DNA from: CAYUAI01 sp964442745
GTDB lineage: Bacteria > Pseudomonadota > Gammaproteobacteria > S012-40
Direction: 5' to 3'
DNA length: 64,000 nucleotides
NCBI GenBank assembly: GCA_964442745.1
Contig: CAYUAI010000003.1
Coordinates: 1 to 64,000 of the forward strand
The notes beneath the pieces were generated by a model. The model was not told where the DNA came from, did no database searches, and saw only the letters and a program-made list of their open reading frames with translations. Positions 47,053 to 56,347 of the stretch are shown in pieces; position 1 is the stretch's first letter, and each line of letters begins with the position of its first letter. A program made the translations under genes and the position numbers.

Positions 47053-48936
47053 ATGTTAATTTTTAAAAATATTAGCTTACAACGAGGCAGTCGGATCCTT
47101 TTCCAAAATGCTAGCCTAACGATTCACGATGGACAGAAAACCGGCATCACCGGAGCCAATGGAACAGGCAAATCTAGTCTATTCAGCCTCATTCGCAATG
47201 AACTGCAAACAGATACTGGAGAACTTACCCTACCAGGAAACCCCATCATCGCCCATGTCGCGCAAGAAACCCCATCGGTGACAACTGCCGCGCTTGACTA
47301 CGTCATGCAAGGAGATCAAGAACTTCATAAAATAAAACAAGAACTGCACTTAGCAGAGACACGTGATAATGGCGAAAAACAAGCCACGCTCCATGTACAA
47401 CTTGAAAATATCGATGGATATTCTGCCGAGTCTCGGGCTTCCCGATTATTATACGGTCTCGGGTTCTCTAAAAACCAAACACTGACTCCGGTTCACACCT
47501 TTTCAGGTGGATGGCGAATGCGCCTAAATCTTGCGCAAGCACTTATGTGCCGGTCTGACATTCTGCTGCTTGATGAGCCAACCAACCATTTGGACCTAGA
47601 TGCCGTCATATGGTTACAAGAATGGCTACACTCATATCAAGGCACCTTGATGCTTATTTCTCATGATCGAGATTTCCTAGATGATATCGTGCAATATATC
47701 CTACAAATTGAAAGCCAGTCAATAACGCTTTACAAAGGCAATTACACAAGTTTCGAACAGCAACGCGTGACACAACTCGCCCAACGACAAACCGCGTACG
47801 AAAAACAACAGCGTGAGATCGATCATATGCAGAAATTTGTCGAACGTTTTCGCGCCAAAGCTAGCAAAGCTAAACAAGCACAAAGTCGCCTTAAATCGTT
47901 AGAAAAATTAGAAAAAATTATGCCTGCCCATATTGATACACCATTTGCCTTTCAATTATTCGCCCCTGAAAAAAAACCATGCCCATTAATTAAGCTCGAA
48001 GATATCTCCATCGCTTTTACCGATAAAAAAGTTTTATCTGAAATCAACTTAGTGATCAATCCGGGAGACCGCATCGGTTTGCTGGGTGCCAATGGCGCCG
48101 GCAAATCCACATTGATTAAAATTATAGCCGATGAAATCCGCCACCAATCAGGCACGCGTCATGCCGCCGTGGACTTAAAGGTCGGCTATTTTGCCCAGCA
48201 TCAGCTTGAACAATTACAAAGCAATAGCAGCCCTTTACAACATTTCCAGTCAATGGCTCCAAAGGCCGGGGAAAAAGAATTACGAAATTTTTTAGGTGGC
48301 TTCGGGTTTCATGGAGATACCGCCTTAGAGCCGATTGACACGCTTTCCGGCGGCCAAAAAGCACGCCTGGTGTTAGCGCTCATTGTCTACCAAAAACCTA
48401 ACCTGTTGCTACTAGACGAACCAACCAACCATCTCGATTTAGCCATGCGGCATGCCCTGAGTATCGCACTACAAGATTATAGCGGGGCACTCGTGATCGT
48501 ATCCCATGATCGCTTTTTGTTACGTCTAGTATGTGATCAGTTCCTATTCGTAGGCAATCAAACCACCAGTGAGTTTAACGGCGACCTAGATGACTATCGA
48601 AGTCACTTATTAAACGCAGCGAACACCCATATGGAGCCACCCGTCTCTCAGCAAAATAAACCGACCGACCGTAGATTTATTCGCCAACAAAACGCCGCAA
48701 CACGCCAACGCTTAAAACCATTAACGAACAAAATAAAAAACCTCGAAAAAGAACTCGACCAATTGAACAACGATAAAAAACACATCGAAGCCCAATTAAC
48801 CGATTCAACCATTTATGATAAAAATAATAAGGCACAACTCAATGAACTCATTCTCAAACAAAGTCAATTAACTCAAAGCATTCAAACCCTGGAAGAACAA
48901 TGGCTGCAAAGCAATGAAGAGCTTGAGCATCAATGA
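47053..48936 (+). CDS. yheS: ABC-F family ATPase (YheS-type)
   Basis: A 627-residue protein with two ABC ATPase domains and no membrane segment, of the ABC-F ribosome-associated group. I chose ATG 47053 (MLIFKNISLQRGSRILFQNA), where the family begins; the frame is open to 46915 but would overlap rnd. Walker A motifs are GANGTGKSS (near 34) and GANGAGKST (near 345), with signatures FSGGWRMRLNLAQAL and LSGGQKARLVLA, and Walker B LLLDEPTNHLD twice. The interdomain linker includes FVERFRAKASKAKQAQSR. A C-terminal coiled coil ends the protein. No good ribosome binding site precedes the chosen start. Confidence 0.92.
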   Translation: MLIFKNISLQRGSRILFQNASLTIHDGQKTGITGANGTGKSSLFSLIRNELQTDTGELTLPGNPIIAHVAQETPSVTTAALDYVMQGDQELHKIKQELHLAETRDNGEKQATLHVQLENIDGYSAESRASRLLYGLGFSKNQTLTPVHTFSGGWRMRLNLAQALMCRSDILLLDEPTNHLDLDAVIWLQEWLHSYQGTLMLISHDRDFLDDIVQYILQIESQSITLYKGNYTSFEQQRVTQLAQRQTAYEKQQREIDHMQKFVERFRAKASKAKQAQSRLKSLEKLEKIMPAHIDTPFAFQLFAPEKKPCPLIKLEDISIAFTDKKVLSEINLVINPGDRIGLLGANGAGKSTLIKIIADEIRHQSGTRHAAVDLKVGYFAQHQLEQLQSNSSPLQHFQSMAPKAGEKELRNFLGGFGFHGDTALEPIDTLSGGQKARLVLALIVYQKPNLLLLDEPTNHLDLAMRHALSIALQDYSGALVIVSHDRFLLRLVCDQFLFVGNQTTSEFNGDLDDYRSHLLNAANTHMEPPVSQQNKPTDRRFIRQQNAATRQRLKPLTNKIKNLEKELDQLNNDKKHIEAQLTDSTIYDKNNKAQLNELILKQSQLTQSIQTLEEQWLQSNEELEHQ

Positions 48937-49091
48937 TGGGATATTTTCATGAAGATTTTATAGTAGCAAATTTAGCCAAAAACAACAGGCAGCCAAAACA
49001 CAGGGGAACTTCCTTTTGTGCCCCTTCATCTAATTCGGCATATTTGAAAAACATCGTAGATCGTAGTATTCATCGCAGGAGAAATAGGTAA

Positions 49092-49382
49092 ATGAAACGA
49101 AAAACAGGATTAATTATCGGATTTTTATTTGGTTTGTTGGCCCTGTCAAACGCAGCTATCGCCTGTGGTGACGCCGAATCAGGCAAACATATCGGGCAAG
49201 TGCTATCAATGAACAGTTCAAGCGGTACGTTTACCATTCAGGATGCTGAGACGAATAAAGCGATTACTTTCAATGCTGGCACTGATATATTAACCAACAT
49301 CAAAGGTGCCAACGGTCGCGTGATGGTCAATTATGAGGAAAATGACGAAGGAGCACTCGTCGCAACCAGCATTGTGTTCTAA
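49092..49382 (+). CDS. Small secreted protein of unknown function
   Basis: A 96-residue protein with a clear signal peptide (MKRKTGLIIGFLFGLLALSNAAIA, cut likely after AIA). The mature part is a small beta-rich domain (HIGQVLSMNSSSGTFTIQDAE...ITFNAGTDI...GRVMVNYEENDEGALVATSI) with the pattern of a small OB-fold or DUF5666-like barrel, such as is seen in periplasmic copper/metal-linked proteins. One Cys is near the mature N-terminus. The RBS GGAGAAATAGG is close upstream. A large hairpin overlaps its stop codon. Confidence 0.7.
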   Translation: MKRKTGLIIGFLFGLLALSNAAIACGDAESGKHIGQVLSMNSSSGTFTIQDAETNKAITFNAGTDILTNIKGANGRVMVNYEENDEGALVATSIVF

Positions 49383-49440
49383 ATATTGCTTATTGGCCTG
49401 GCTTTTCAGCAAATAAAGCTGGGCCAATAAGCAATATTTA
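49380..49440. terminator. 19-bp perfect hairpin overlapping a stop codon
   Basis: TAAATATTGCTTATTGGCC at 49380-49398 pairs perfectly with 49422-49440 around a 23-base loop. The first arm begins with the stop codon of the small secreted protein. It is AT-rich, has no flanking T-tract, and its symmetry would work on both strands. It may be a terminator or a trace of a small palindromic element. Confidence 0.6.
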
Positions 49441-49579
49441 GCCATTATTTCTAGATTTTGTGACGTATCTAACTATTGACTAACCGTCCCTCATTAATCT
49501 CTCTCCTTACCTGCCGTTAACTTCCCTATAGAGCTATATAATCATCCATATCGACGAATAATGCCAAAGGCTAAGTATC

Positions 49580-49780
49580 ATGGAAATAAGCAGCTCCGTC
49601 TCAAGTCAAACCACCTCACTCGCTCAACAGAAAGTAGGTGACGCCGTCGGTATTAAAGTACTGGAAAAAGCAATGGATATTCAAGGGAGTAGTGCATTAG
49701 AGCTGGTGGAATCAACAAGTCAACCATCTAGCGAAAATCTACCATCACACCTTGGGCAAAATATCAACTTTACGGCTTGA
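49580..49780 (+). CDS. YjfB-family putative motility protein
   Basis: A 66-residue protein of the YjfB family (putative motility protein, PF14070-type pattern). It has the family layout: a short N-terminus with S/T residues, SSLAQQKVGDAVGIKVLEKAMDIQGSSALELVE-like helix with the KV..AVGIKVLKKAMD core, and the C-terminal HLGQNINF (consensus HLGQ.VD). Sequence-based assignment only. No flagellar genes are nearby; it sits between a small secreted protein and a structured spacer. Confidence 0.8.
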   Translation: MEISSSVSSQTTSLAQQKVGDAVGIKVLEKAMDIQGSSALELVESTSQPSSENLPSHLGQNINFTA

Positions 49781-49950
49781 AAACCTACATTTTGTACCTG
49801 AGCATATCATAATCGCAAAGTCATTTTGATTTCACAATCGTTTTCCTGGGTGAATACAATACCTCTATGTATTGCCGAACAAAAAATCATCGTGAAACTA
49901 TGTGTGATCATGCCCAAAATACAGGTATTAATAAAGGAGATTAAAAGCAA

Positions 49951-49990
49951 TAAGAGTGAACATGCAGGGAGGGGGGCATGTCCACTCTTA
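49951..49990 (+). ncRNA. Stem-loop in the spacer, possible leader or small RNA structure
   Basis: TAAGAGTG-A-ACATGC pairs with GCATGT-C-CACTCTTA around a ten-base loop AGGGAGGGGG. The paired stem has one A/C mismatch. Such a purine-rich loop could bind ribosomal or mRNA targets, but no T-tract follows and no promoter was identified, so RNA status is hypothetical. Confidence 0.3.
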
Positions 49991-50084
49991 TTAGGGGGGT
50001 GAAACATATGGTCATGATGCCAAAAAATTACGTTTTTGCAAGTAGTTAGGCTATACTCTATCTAATTCTTATCAATATCTAAGT

Positions 50085-50103
50085 CTCCTGTCATTAGCAG
50101 GAG
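50085..50103 (+). repeat. Short inverted repeat in the spacer
   Basis: CTCCTG, seven-base loop, CAGGAG, 188 bases before the LysR-type start. Too short to assign a role. Confidence 0.35.
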
Positions 50104-50290
50104 CAGGCAAAATCATCATAAGCTAATTACTTTAGCTAACCATCATGCAATCTTTCGATTGCTCTGCCATCCTGCTCATATCCAGGCGCTGTCTCCAACA
50201 TGGGTATACTATGCAATAAATTTTATATAAATAAAAGTAAAATAATAATATATTTATCATAGATAATAGTCTATACCAAGAGGCCTAGTA

Positions 50291-51232
50291 ATGATACGAA
50301 TGATGAAAAATACCACCTTCAGACAGCTACAAGTCTTTGAATCTATTTCAAGAAATGGCACATTTACGGCAGCGGCTGAAGAACTTTTCCTCACTCAGCC
50401 AACATTATCCATGCAAATGAAAAAACTGACCGATACGATCGGAGTTCCTCTTTATGATCAAATAGGTAAGAAAATTCACTTAACCGAGGCAGGTAAAGAA
50501 CTATTAGCCACAAGCAAAAGCGTATTTAGCTCTTTTTCTGAATTCGAAATGAAGATTTTAAATATGAAAGGGGTTAAAGAGGGCAATCTAAAACTCGCGG
50601 GGGTTACTACTGCCGAATATTTCGCTCCTCGAATTCTAGGGGCATTCTGTCAACGCTACCCTGGCATTAAGGTATCCCTCGAAGTAACCAACCGTCAGCG
50701 AGTTTTACAGCGTCTTGCTGATAATCTAGATGACCTTTACATTGTCGGCCATGCTAATCATGTAGAAGGTATCCATATCACGCCCTTCTTGTCAAATCCA
50801 CTGGTTGTGTTAGCGCCAACCAATCATCGCTTAGCGAATGAAAAAAACATCCCATTAACCGAGCTCGCCAACGAACATTTTCTTATGCGGGAGACCGGTT
50901 GCGGCACCATTATGACACTGGACCAGCTAATGACAAAACACGGTTTTCGGTTTAAAAGCAGTATGGAGTTAGGTAGCAATGAAGCCATTAAACAAGCGGT
51001 CATCGGCGGGCTCGGCATTTCCATGTTATCCATGTACGCCTTAGCACATGAACTACAGACCGGCGAATTAGTAATCCTTGATATTCAAGGATTTCCTGTC
51101 GAAGAACAATGGTACATCGTCTACCCTGAAGGTAAAAAACTTTCTATTGTCGCTCAAGCTTTTTTTGACTATTTATTAGACGAGGGACGGAAAATCACCC
51201 AGGGCTCATTATATACACCAACCCCCAAGTGA
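50291..51232 (+). CDS. LysR-type regulator, CbbR-like
   Basis: A 313-residue LysR-type transcriptional regulator. The N-terminal helix-turn-helix reads TFRQLQVFESISRNGTFTAAAEELFLTQPTLSMQMKKL (about 9-46), and the effector domain has the CbbR/RbcR pattern GVTTAEYFAPRILGAFCQRYPGIKVSLEVTNRQRVLQRLADNLDDLYIVG. CbbR proteins control Calvin-cycle genes, but none are in this window, so the target is open. Several Met codons (50291, 50300, 50303) could be the start; no ribosome binding site is evident. It is convergent with the glycosyltransferase gene ending at 51240. Confidence 0.88.
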   Translation: MIRMMKNTTFRQLQVFESISRNGTFTAAAEELFLTQPTLSMQMKKLTDTIGVPLYDQIGKKIHLTEAGKELLATSKSVFSSFSEFEMKILNMKGVKEGNLKLAGVTTAEYFAPRILGAFCQRYPGIKVSLEVTNRQRVLQRLADNLDDLYIVGHANHVEGIHITPFLSNPLVVLAPTNHRLANEKNIPLTELANEHFLMRETGCGTIMTLDQLMTKHGFRFKSSMELGSNEAIKQAVIGGLGISMLSMYALAHELQTGELVILDIQGFPVEEQWYIVYPEGKKLSIVAQAFFDYLLDEGRKITQGSLYTPTPK

Positions 51233-51239
51233 GCCTAAG

Positions 51240-52421
51240 CTATTTTCGGAAAAATAAAAAACCTTGTAAAATGAACGACCAAATCACCGAATGCTTTGGT
51301 GTGATTACAGGTAATGTGGCATATTCGGCCAGCAACACCTCATATTGGCTTAAAATTTTATCCCATGTGAATGCTTCTAAAAACCTGTGTTGACTCGCTT
51401 GCCGCATGGACAACAGTTGTTGTTCATCCGTTAATAAACCATCAAATAACTCATTGCATTCTTGCTGATTTGAAAAATATTTGGCATGTTCACCAGCGAC
51501 CCAACGATTAAAACAATTGTCATGTGCGACCACCGCTGAACCCGCTCCTAATGCCTCAACCAATGACGGATTGGTACCACCAACCTGATGACCATGAATG
51601 TATAAGCGGCATCCCGCTCGCAAGGCTTGCACAATCTTATTGTCATAAATAGCCCCTAAAAATAAAACATCTGCATTAGCGCACTCAAGCACTTTTTTAT
51701 GGTATTTGTTTTTCTGAGGAACATATTCACCTAAAATCACCAACTTGACAGGCCGATCCTTAGTGCAAAACGCAGCAACAATTTCAATGATTGAATTTTC
51801 CGGTTCTGGGCGAGCAACCACAATTAGATACTCATTCACCGTTAACCCATATTGATCTAGAATATTTTTGTTTACAGAGGGCACCCGTTCTGCGCCATAA
51901 GCAATGACAGTAATTTTTTTTTCGGACACTCGCCGCATCAAGTGTTTTTTAATCTCTGGATGATCCGCAATTAAATGATCCCCCAGCCAGCATCCAAAAT
52001 ATTCATTGACATAAAACCACAAACGAATAAGAACAGGCCACTTTTGTCGCTTCCATTCAATCCCATCCATATTGATAAGATTAATTCTATTATTTATCTT
52101 CAACCACAAACAAAAAATCGCGGTATTATAGCCCAACGTTAAGATAACACCCTCTCGTTGCTTTGCATGTTGAATACTTTTCCAGTCGAATATAATGCTG
52201 CCTGCTGCACCATGAGCTATCACAGGAATTTTAATCAGTTGAATACCGCACCAGGCTTTTTCAACTATTTTATCAATGCTGTTATCCTGGCAATAGACAA
52301 TAACATCCCAACCTTCTGCCACTAAATACAACGATAAATATTGTGCAAAAGTTTCAAACCCTCCATGTTGCGCAGGCAACCCCCGGGTTCCCAGTATTCT
52401 TATACATTTATTCATTAGCAT
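51240..52421 (-). CDS. DUF1972-type family 4-like glycosyltransferase
   Basis: A 393-residue glycosyltransferase. The N-terminus KCIRILGTRGLPAQHGGFETFAQYLSLYL is the DUF1972 pattern, with the second half of a GT-B fold (PSLVEALGAGSAVVAHDNCFN). This type adds rhamnose or galactose to lipid-linked sugars in exopolysaccharide synthesis, but the donor cannot be told. The start is ATG 52421 or 52415. It lies downstream of the wzx terminator, so it is probably a separate transcript. It ends seven bases from the LysR gene stop. Confidence 0.88.
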   Translation of the reverse strand: MLMNKCIRILGTRGLPAQHGGFETFAQYLSLYLVAEGWDVIVYCQDNSIDKIVEKAWCGIQLIKIPVIAHGAAGSIIFDWKSIQHAKQREGVILTLGYNTAIFCLWLKINNRINLINMDGIEWKRQKWPVLIRLWFYVNEYFGCWLGDHLIADHPEIKKHLMRRVSEKKITVIAYGAERVPSVNKNILDQYGLTVNEYLIVVARPEPENSIIEIVAAFCTKDRPVKLVILGEYVPQKNKYHKKVLECANADVLFLGAIYDNKIVQALRAGCRLYIHGHQVGGTNPSLVEALGAGSAVVAHDNCFNRWVAGEHAKYFSNQQECNELFDGLLTDEQQLLSMRQASQHRFLEAFTWDKILSQYEVLLAEYATLPVITPKHSVIWSFILQGFLFFRK

Positions 52422-52582
52422 GTAGATAAATTAAACAATAATTTGACTATAAATAAATGGCGTGAATGTATGTGCATGCTAGCTTTTTGGAAGGGGAAAT
52501 AACCTCCCAGGACAAACACATTTCCGCCACAAGATATATAGCGACAGCAACGATTATTTTTTTAACTACGAAATGGGAATAT

Positions 52583-52614
52583 CAAAGAAAAGCTATCTAG
52601 CCAAACCGATAGCT
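52583..52614 (-). terminator. Intrinsic terminator after wzx
   Basis: On the minus strand AGCTATC (52614-52608), ten-base loop, GATAGCT (52597-52591), then TTTCTTTGA. It is a typical stem followed by a T-rich run, 13 bases after the flippase gene. Confidence 0.75.
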
Positions 52615-52626
52615 CTCGTATTTTTG

Positions 52627-54072
52627 TTATTTACTAACCATGAGATGTATCAACTGTTTCATGGAATCAGGAAAAATCAACCAATACATGGTGACATAAA
52701 TTAAGGCACCCAATATTATTTGGGCCATTAATAAGGCTAACAAAGGCAGCTCAACGAATAAAGGAATAGCCATCAATACCATTACCATCAATACAGCGAT
52801 AAAAAATGCACGTAACGCACTGCTTAAGTAGGCGGAAAAGCATCGACCAATTAATTTTCTAATCAATAATTGATATTCTGCAGGAAAATAGACTAACTCC
52901 AAGACAAGCAACGCAACGATGGCACCAGTAACACCATATATTTTTATTGAAAAATAAAGCACAGGAATCTGTACAAAAAAAATCGCAACATTCCATTTAA
53001 AACCAAGATCAGCCCGACCTTTCGCTAATAATAAAGATCCAATGGGATTTCCCATTGATCGAAAGAAAGCAACCAGCACCAGAAGCTGCAATAATTCAAC
53101 CGAAGACTCCCATTGCTCTCCAAAAAAAAATGGAATTAATGTCGGTGAAATGGCAAACAACCCCAACAATAAAGGGGAATTAATCGTTGATAACAAATGT
53201 CGTAATGTCATGAAACCACAGCGCAAACGTTCATTATCTGTATTGATCTTAGAAAACACAGGGAAAGCAACCCGAGTGAATAACGGGTTAATTTTAGAAA
53301 TGGGCTGAATCACCAAATTAAAAGCTAACGAATAAAACCCTAAGGCTTGCGCACCGAGTAATGAGCCAATGAGTAATTGATCAACTCTTTGATTAAAGTA
53401 ATTAACACAACGATCTCCCATTTGGAACAGACCGAAGCCAATAAATTCTTTAATTTCTTTGAGACTGAAATATAACTGTGGTAGCCAATGATTAAAACCA
53501 TACCAGCTAAGTATAGCTGATCGTACACTCACTGAAATTAGTCTTCCCCATACTAAAGACCATACCCCAAACCCGAGCCATGCAAGAAAAATTGCCGAAC
53601 AAACACCAAATAAAGAAGCGCTTGACTCAACAAAAGATAGCCGCTTAAACATCAAATTCTTTTGCATTAAAATTTCAAACTGTTGGCCAATGGAACCAAT
53701 AATAAAAACCAATGCAATGCAAAGCAATAGACTTTGTAAACTCTCCTCACGGTAAAATAAAACAACAAGTGGCGATACCATAACAAACAAAACGGCAACA
53801 ATAACGCCACTCAATAGAGTCAGCCAATATAAAGAGGATAGTTGATGTTGAGTAATATTTTCCCGGTGAATAATCGCCGCACTTACCCCCAGATCGGCAA
53901 ACGACTGGGCAAAAACTAAGAACAGCATCACCATTGCCATTAAACCAAAGTCCTGTGGCGTTAGTAAACGTGCCAATACAACAAGCTGCACCAACTCCAG
54001 CAAAGTCACAACAATCGTCGATGCACTACTCCATTTTGCCCCTAAAACCGCACGTTTACGCAAATCAGACAT
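52627..54072 (-). CDS. wzxC: Wzx-type polysaccharide flippase (MOP superfamily)
   Basis: A 481-residue integral membrane protein with about 12 helices, of the polysaccharide transporter (WzxC-like) group. Family motifs: RKRAVLGAKWSSASTIVVTLLELVQLVVLARLLTPQDFG at the start, FADLGVSAAIIHR, and QRVDQLLIGSLLGAQALGFYSLAFNL in the middle. It should flip undecaprenyl-linked repeat units across the inner membrane. It starts 17 bases after the tyrosine kinase gene, in the same direction. Confidence 0.9.
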   Translation of the reverse strand: MSDLRKRAVLGAKWSSASTIVVTLLELVQLVVLARLLTPQDFGLMAMVMLFLVFAQSFADLGVSAAIIHRENITQHQLSSLYWLTLLSGVIVAVLFVMVSPLVVLFYREESLQSLLLCIALVFIIGSIGQQFEILMQKNLMFKRLSFVESSASLFGVCSAIFLAWLGFGVWSLVWGRLISVSVRSAILSWYGFNHWLPQLYFSLKEIKEFIGFGLFQMGDRCVNYFNQRVDQLLIGSLLGAQALGFYSLAFNLVIQPISKINPLFTRVAFPVFSKINTDNERLRCGFMTLRHLLSTINSPLLLGLFAISPTLIPFFFGEQWESSVELLQLLVLVAFFRSMGNPIGSLLLAKGRADLGFKWNVAIFFVQIPVLYFSIKIYGVTGAIVALLVLELVYFPAEYQLLIRKLIGRCFSAYLSSALRAFFIAVLMVMVLMAIPLFVELPLLALLMAQIILGALIYVTMYWLIFPDSMKQLIHLMVSK

Positions 54073-54088
54073 AAAATCTGTATATTTT

Positions 54089-56347
54089 TTAGTTCACCGA
54101 ATCATTGAGCAAAGGAATTTGCTTTGAAAATGGCTTAATGGCAGGCTGAATATAACGAGATCCATAGTTATAATTATCGCCGTACTTCACCATTTTGTTT
54201 AAATTAACTTTGTTTAAAACCGCACCAAATAATGGAGCGTTTACATTGATTAAGCGTGAAACGGCAGACATTGCATCACTATGTGTGGTCGAATCTGATT
54301 TTACCACAAAAAGTACCGCATCAGCATGACGAGCAATAACAAGACCATCACTAACTAAATTAATTGGTGCTGAATCAATAATAATACGATCGTAGTGTTT
54401 TGCTAAACCATCAATGACATAATTAAATCGCCGTGACGATAACAACTCCAAAGGATTTAAAGGTGACTTGCCAGCCGGCAATAGATCAATTCCATCAAAT
54501 TCAAGCTGATGAATACAATCATCAACACCTGCTGTACCCTCTAACAAATCGGCTAATCCGGCGCTTTGCAATGGCAAAAGACTGAATTTACCTATTGATG
54601 ATTTTCGCATATCTGCATCAATCAGTAGAACATTTTCCATTTGTCCTAAAGAAAAGGCTAAATTCATTGCAATCGTCGTTTTTCCCTCACCAGGTAAAGA
54701 AGAAGTGACGGCAATCACTTTCGATTTTTCATGCTCGTCTGATAGCAATATACTCGTTCGAATCGTTCTAATGGCTTCAGAGAATACTGTGTCACTATTA
54801 TTTAAAAATCCACGAGACACATCATATTTTTTAAAATTTTTCTTTTTAAACAAAGGAACTAACCCTAAATTTAACAGCTTCAGTTTATTCTCAATCTCAT
54901 CAGCACTCTCAAATCGATTATTCAAATGATACAATATAAAAACTAATAAAATCCCAAGCGATAAACTCAAAATAAAAGTGATCAACACAATTAATAATTT
55001 TTTTGGTTTAATTGGATCCATTGGTGCAAATGCTGGATCTACAATTCGGCCATTCGCCGATTGCAGACCTTCCGTGGCATTTGTTTCTTTATAGCGTGTA
55101 ATAAACGTATCATACAATTGTCGATTAGTTTCAACTTCTCGCTCTAGCTCCCCAAGTCGATATTCCTTCCTATTGATGTTCTGGATAGCAACTTTACCTT
55201 TTTCTGTGGCTTCAATAAGATCTTTTTCATTAGCTACCGCCACTTGGTATTTTTTTTCAACACCAGAGATAATATTTAAAACTTGCTGCCTAAGATTATT
55301 TCTGGCAACAGCGAGCTTGGATTCTGAGGCAACCATTTTAGGATGATCAGGGCCATATCGCTTAGCCAACTCTGCTTGATTTCGCTCGGCTTCAGCAACG
55401 GCTTCTTTAAGGCTTTTTATCAAACTATCTTGTAATACTGCGGGGACAGAGTCTAATTTTTCAATCGATTCATTTTGCAGAATATCAATTTGTCTATAAT
55501 CATTCTCAGCTTCTAATCTTCGACTCCTTGCTTCAATGAATTTACCCGTCGTCTTACTTAGTTCATCTGCCGCAAGGGTTCTAACACCGTGAACATCAAT
55601 TAAATTAAAACGTTCACGATATGATTGTAAATTCTGCTCAGAAACATTCACGATTTTTCGTAATTCAGTCATACGCTCAGTAAGCCAAGATGAAGCATGT
55701 TGATTGATTTGTATGTGAGCATCTAATTGACTTTTAATATAGAGATCGCCAACAGTATTAGCAATAATAGCCGCTAACTCTGGATCGCCTGCTTCGAATG
55801 TGATTTTAATTAGCTGAGTATTAGCAATACCTGAAACGCTTAACCGATCTAAAATCTGATTAATTAGTTTTTTTTCTTTTATCTGGCTAAGCATCTCATC
55901 TGTTTTCTTAATTTCTTCTGGGGAGAAAAAAAATAATATTTTTTGCCATACTGATTTTAAAAAATTAGCATTATTTTGTTGCTCTTCGGAAAACTCAGGA
56001 TGATTATTGAGAGATAATTTATGAACAACCTTTTTAATTAACTCTCTTGATTTCAAAATTTCAATTTGTGTTAAAAAATATTCACGTTTGCTGCTATCAA
56101 TACCATAAATATCATCAACAGAAATTACTTTAGCCTGGCGATCGTCAACTAATAAAGTGGCTGACGCACCAAAAATTGGCGTCATTGAATAAACAAAAAA
56201 AACCGCCATGAGTGTAATGATGCTTGCTAAGCTTATTATTCCCCATTTATTCTTCGCGACTCGCTGCCAATACTCATGAAGATTAATATCTTCAATATGA
56301 ATTAAAGGGGTCAAATTTTCATGGCCTGAATTTTTATTATATCGCAT
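54089..56347 (-). CDS. wzc: Wzc-like bacterial tyrosine kinase / chain-length regulator
   Basis: A 752-residue membrane protein. Residues about 20-55 and 460-485 are the two membrane segments of a Wzz-type domain (HEYWQRVAKNKWGIISLASIITLMAVFFVY). Between them is a long coiled coil. The C-terminal BY-kinase has Walker A SSLPGEGKTTIAMNLA (near 550), Walker A' LLIDADMRKSSIGK, Walker B DRIIIDSAP and a Tyr-cluster tail (YGDNYNYGSRY). It controls export through the Wza-type channel. It overlaps the upstream export gene by one base. Confidence 0.93.
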   Translation of the reverse strand: MRYNKNSGHENLTPLIHIEDINLHEYWQRVAKNKWGIISLASIITLMAVFFVYSMTPIFGASATLLVDDRQAKVISVDDIYGIDSSKREYFLTQIEILKSRELIKKVVHKLSLNNHPEFSEEQQNNANFLKSVWQKILFFFSPEEIKKTDEMLSQIKEKKLINQILDRLSVSGIANTQLIKITFEAGDPELAAIIANTVGDLYIKSQLDAHIQINQHASSWLTERMTELRKIVNVSEQNLQSYRERFNLIDVHGVRTLAADELSKTTGKFIEARSRRLEAENDYRQIDILQNESIEKLDSVPAVLQDSLIKSLKEAVAEAERNQAELAKRYGPDHPKMVASESKLAVARNNLRQQVLNIISGVEKKYQVAVANEKDLIEATEKGKVAIQNINRKEYRLGELEREVETNRQLYDTFITRYKETNATEGLQSANGRIVDPAFAPMDPIKPKKLLIVLITFILSLSLGILLVFILYHLNNRFESADEIENKLKLLNLGLVPLFKKKNFKKYDVSRGFLNNSDTVFSEAIRTIRTSILLSDEHEKSKVIAVTSSLPGEGKTTIAMNLAFSLGQMENVLLIDADMRKSSIGKFSLLPLQSAGLADLLEGTAGVDDCIHQLEFDGIDLLPAGKSPLNPLELLSSRRFNYVIDGLAKHYDRIIIDSAPINLVSDGLVIARHADAVLFVVKSDSTTHSDAMSAVSRLINVNAPLFGAVLNKVNLNKMVKYGDNYNYGSRYIQPAIKPFSKQIPLLNDSVN

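Larger units (their letters stand above)
49781..50290. other. Structured non-coding region upstream of the LysR-type gene
   Basis: About 510 bases with two hairpins: 49951-49990 (8+6 paired bases with one mismatch, G-rich loop) and 50085-50103. A G-run at 49994-49999 precedes the 13-codon frame at 50008-50049 (M..MPKNYVFASS). Only weak coding signals exist; the minus-strand frame 49807-50007 overlaps the hairpin and is not supported. The 70 bases before 50291 are very AT-rich and should hold the promoter. Confidence 0.4.

Noticed and set aside
49807..50007. 66-residue minus-strand open frame
   Set aside because: It crosses the G-rich hairpin, lacks a ribosome binding site and family pattern; hydrophobicity arises from the complement of AT-rich spacer.
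50008..50049. 13-codon open frame after a G-run, considered as a leader or RiPP precursor
   Set aside because: Too short to support; no match to PqqA or known precursor patterns and no modifying enzymes next to it.
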